From positions 62,001 through 126,000 of the forward strand of contig NZ_AOGY02000007.1 in the NCBI RefSeq assembly GCF_000332455.1: 64,000 nucleotides of DNA, written 5' to 3'. A program made the translations under genes and the position numbers. Of this stretch, positions 62,134-64,000 are shown one piece after another. Position 1 is the first letter of the stretch. Each line of letters opens with the position of its first letter. This DNA is from Leptospira vanthielii serovar Holland str. Waz Holland = ATCC 700522 (lineage in GTDB: Bacteria; Spirochaetota; Leptospiria; Leptospirales; Leptospiraceae). Under the pieces are notes generated by a model. That model saw only the letters and a list, made by a program, of their open reading frames with translations, ran no database searches and was not told the DNA's origin.

Positions 62134-62964
62134 ATGAAACGTCGATCCATTTTTCCAAACAGTTTCCAGTTCCTTACTATTTTGGGTGTGAGCCTTTCCT
62201 CTTTTGTATCCTGCCTCTCCATCATTAGTCCAGGAGAAGTTGGACTTATGTGGCGGCCCTATAGCACTGGACTTAGCCAAAAACCTCTGGAATCCAGAGT
62301 ACAAACATATATGCCTTGGAATAGCGTATATGTTTATTCGATTCAATGGATGAGCCACCAAGAGAAAGTAGAGGTATTAACGAGGGATGATTTAACAATT
62401 ACAGTCAGCGCAGCAATCATCATTCGGCCGATCCAAAACGAAATTTATGAGCTAGAAATGGAGATTGGTCGGGATTATTATGAAAAGGTTGTCAAACCTC
62501 AATTTCGAACGGCGATTCGAAATATTCTTTCGGCTTACAACATGGTATCCATCTCCAAAGAGACACCTAACGTGTCTGCGCAGATCAAAAAATCTCTCGC
62601 CGAAAAATTAAAAGACAAACATGTCGAAATTGATGATGTCATTATTGATGATGTGGAGTATAGCCCGTCGATTCTGAAAGCCATCGAAAGCAAACTCACC
62701 AAACAACAAGAACAAGAACAGATGAAGTTCGAAATCAATATTGCCAAACGAGATGCGGAAATCCAACAAATCTCTGCTGATGGTAGAGCAAAGGCTGTAA
62801 TCATTGAAGCGGAAGCACAAGCAAAGGCGCAAAGGATGATTTCGGAATCATTAACACCGAGATACATTCAGTTGAAAGCAATGGAGAACCCGAACAACAA
62901 ATTGATTTTTGTTCCGAATGGAAAAGATGGATTACCAATTATCGTAAATACGGAAGGGAAGTAA
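62134..62964 (+). CDS. SPFH/Band7 (prohibitin-like) lipoprotein
   Basis: Protein of 276 residues. Signal with Cys near residue 28 (Phe-Val-Ser-Cys), then an SPFH domain: GEVGLMWRPYSTGLSQKPLESR and VYVYSIQWMSHQEKVEVLTRDDLTITVSAAIIIRP, followed by a long Gln/Glu/Ala-rich coiled coil (IAKRDAEIQQISADGRAKAVIIEAEAQAKAQ). Such proteins form oligomeric scaffolds at membranes; a lipoprotein form would face the periplasm, which is unusual compared with the inner-membrane anchoring of HflK/C. Confidence 0.88.
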   Translation: MKRRSIFPNSFQFLTILGVSLSSFVSCLSIISPGEVGLMWRPYSTGLSQKPLESRVQTYMPWNSVYVYSIQWMSHQEKVEVLTRDDLTITVSAAIIIRPIQNEIYELEMEIGRDYYEKVVKPQFRTAIRNILSAYNMVSISKETPNVSAQIKKSLAEKLKDKHVEIDDVIIDDVEYSPSILKAIESKLTKQQEQEQMKFEINIAKRDAEIQQISADGRAKAVIIEAEAQAKAQRMISESLTPRYIQLKAMENPNNKLIFVPNGKDGLPIIVNTEGK

Positions 62965-63056
62965 GGTGGGAATTGAGAGAATAAGAGATAAAAGGTAAAA
63001 GATTATCAGATATAATTTATTCTCAGGTTTGCATTTGGCAATGAACAAGAGTAGCG

Positions 63057-63077
63057 AACCCCGCAGATGCGGGGTTT
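63057..63077. terminator. Terminator hairpin
   Basis: AACCCCGC-agat-GCGGGGTT, perfect 8-bp stem, between the SPFH gene and the convergent partial gene. Followed by TTT on the plus strand. Confidence 0.7.
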
Positions 63078-63087
63078 GGTGGTGGTT

Positions 63088-63993
63088 TTAAGGATCCGTT
63101 ACTTGATACTTGTCCCACCGCCAATTTGATTCATATGAATATTCGACATTTGTGATTAGTGTCAGATGGTGTAATCTCATGACACCTTTTTCTTTTTCGG
63201 CACATTCGGCTTTACTTTTATAATAATTGAATGTTTTGTTCGTATGAATCCACTCGCAATAGAAAATCTTCGGTTTATCTAATTTTAAAAAATTACATCC
63301 GTATTCGTGAATTGTACATCTCGTCGTGTAATACACAAACGGTAGTATATTTCCTTTAAATTGCGTATGTTCTGCACTGGTGAAAGAATCCAAATCCGTT
63401 GGTTTTTGACCAGCTGGTAATTTTTTATTAGTGAATACAGAAGATAATCGTTTCTTTGTTATGTTGATACCAACGAACTCTTGCGGATCATTTGGTCGGC
63501 AACTGGAAGAGATGTCCTGCAATTTGTATCTGCCTGAAAAGGACAAATCAGTAGCTAAATTTTGAATTGTAATGCTTCGATTCCAAATATTACCAAACGA
63601 ACTTTGAATCCGATTCACTCCTTGGTCATTTTTTATTTCAATTGTCTCCTCATAATTGGACAACTGTTTGCCACAGGTCATATAACCTAAATCTGTATTT
63701 TGAATATTAAGACTGATTGGATTTTGGTATGCTCTCCATAATAAAGTACCCGTCGGAAATCCTCCCAAGAGTGTTGTAAATGGAAGTGGATATTTGACAT
63801 CATTGACTCCGTGGACAAAACCTGGTTGGTTTGTATGCGAAATATTTGTTTGCACTGCATATTGAGACCAGTCAGAGAATTGGATGTCAAAAAATAATCC
63901 AATATCTGAAAAAAATGGTAATTCTGTTTTTACGATTTTTTCGTTATTATGATCTAAAATAAATGTAATTAGTTTACTCTCCTTGTTATTCAA
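63088..63993 (-). CDS. Unidentified protein, probably truncated by the window edge
   Basis: Frame of 301 residues, open to the right edge, so the true start may lie beyond 64000; the TTG at 63993 has only 7 bases of window before it. The protein has several Cys (MTCGKQL, SSSCRPND, TRCTIHEYGCNF, KIFYCEW, KAECAEKE), suggesting extracytoplasmic disulfides, and no transmembrane segments in the visible part. I do not recognise a family. Confidence 0.6.
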   Translation of the reverse strand: MNNKESKLITFILDHNNEKIVKTELPFFSDIGLFFDIQFSDWSQYAVQTNISHTNQPGFVHGVNDVKYPLPFTTLLGGFPTGTLLWRAYQNPISLNIQNTDLGYMTCGKQLSNYEETIEIKNDQGVNRIQSSFGNIWNRSITIQNLATDLSFSGRYKLQDISSSCRPNDPQEFVGINITKKRLSSVFTNKKLPAGQKPTDLDSFTSAEHTQFKGNILPFVYYTTRCTIHEYGCNFLKLDKPKIFYCEWIHTNKTFNYYKSKAECAEKEKGVMRLHHLTLITNVEYSYESNWRWDKYQVTDP

Positions 63994-64000
63994 AAAAATA

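Overview
The window looks like chromosomal DNA from a spirochete of the genus Leptospira, probably one of the free-living (saprophytic) species. The base composition is AT-rich. Many proteins begin with short spirochete-style lipoprotein signals (L-x-x-C near residues 17-31). Regulators include a class III adenylate cyclase and a 7TM-DISM/SpoIIE phosphatase. Energy metabolism leans on acyl-CoA dehydrogenases. The genus call is inference from family content and gene style; no database search was possible.

Layout. 1-4.9 kb: an envelope pair (partial outer-membrane protein and a FecR protein ending in a CxxCH motif), thyX, an alpha/beta hydrolase and two small START/NTF2-fold proteins. 4.95-9.3 kb: a tight four-gene unit read leftward (metG, membrane adenylate cyclase, an unusual HisI, rhodanese). 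9.3-15.7 kb: TerB-like protein, methyltransferase, a three-gene lipoprotein/serine hydrolase/START unit, an outer-membrane pair, a frameshifted VOC gene and a small Cys-rich lipoprotein. 15.8-20.3 kb: acyl-CoA dehydrogenase, ruvC, and an SDR gene divergent from a TetR gene with a clear operator between them. 20.3-22.7 kb: a toxin-antitoxin pair with its own operator, a paraoxonase-like lipoprotein, a phasin-like protein and tRNA-Pro. 22.7-25.9 kb: sixA-like phosphatase, then rppH, acylphosphatase, aldo/keto reductase and a lipoprotein. 25.9-29.3 kb: a four-gene cluster (acyl-CoA dehydrogenase, APH-type kinase, DUF6285-like partner, histidine phosphatase) resembling the levulinate LvaA/B/C system and human ACAD10/11. 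29.3-34.7 kb: M23 peptidase, CPBP protease, small proteins including a FliG-like one, and an M32 carboxypeptidase.

34.7-35.3 kb holds tRNA-Gly, a hairpin-rich non-coding island and one copy of a 74-bp repeat; the second copy lies at 43.4 kb beside a decayed carbonic anhydrase fragment and another structured island. Between them are an AraC / M24 peptidase / twin beta-propeller lipoprotein unit, a DUF1801 protein, a MATE transporter pair and an ArsR-AHSA1 pair. 44.2-50.5 kb: Old Yellow Enzyme with an upstream inverted repeat, a beta-propeller protein translationally coupled to a SpoIIE phosphatase, and a divergent PAS histidine kinase. 50.5-54.5 kb: a broken outer-membrane gene, pirin and ilvD. 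53.8-58.5 kb: a TetR / TonB-dependent receptor / lipoprotein operon facing a nitroreductase across two similar operators. 58.5-64 kb: methyltransferase, M20 peptidase, a second VapBC pair, ankyrin lipoprotein, SPFH lipoprotein and an unidentified partial gene.

The most notable observations are a HisI whose metal-binding DCDxD motif is missing from its usual place while a copy of it occurs near the N-terminus; the kinase/dehydrogenase cluster suited to hydroxy-acid breakdown; the dispersed 74-bp hairpin repeat; and several well-formed operators.
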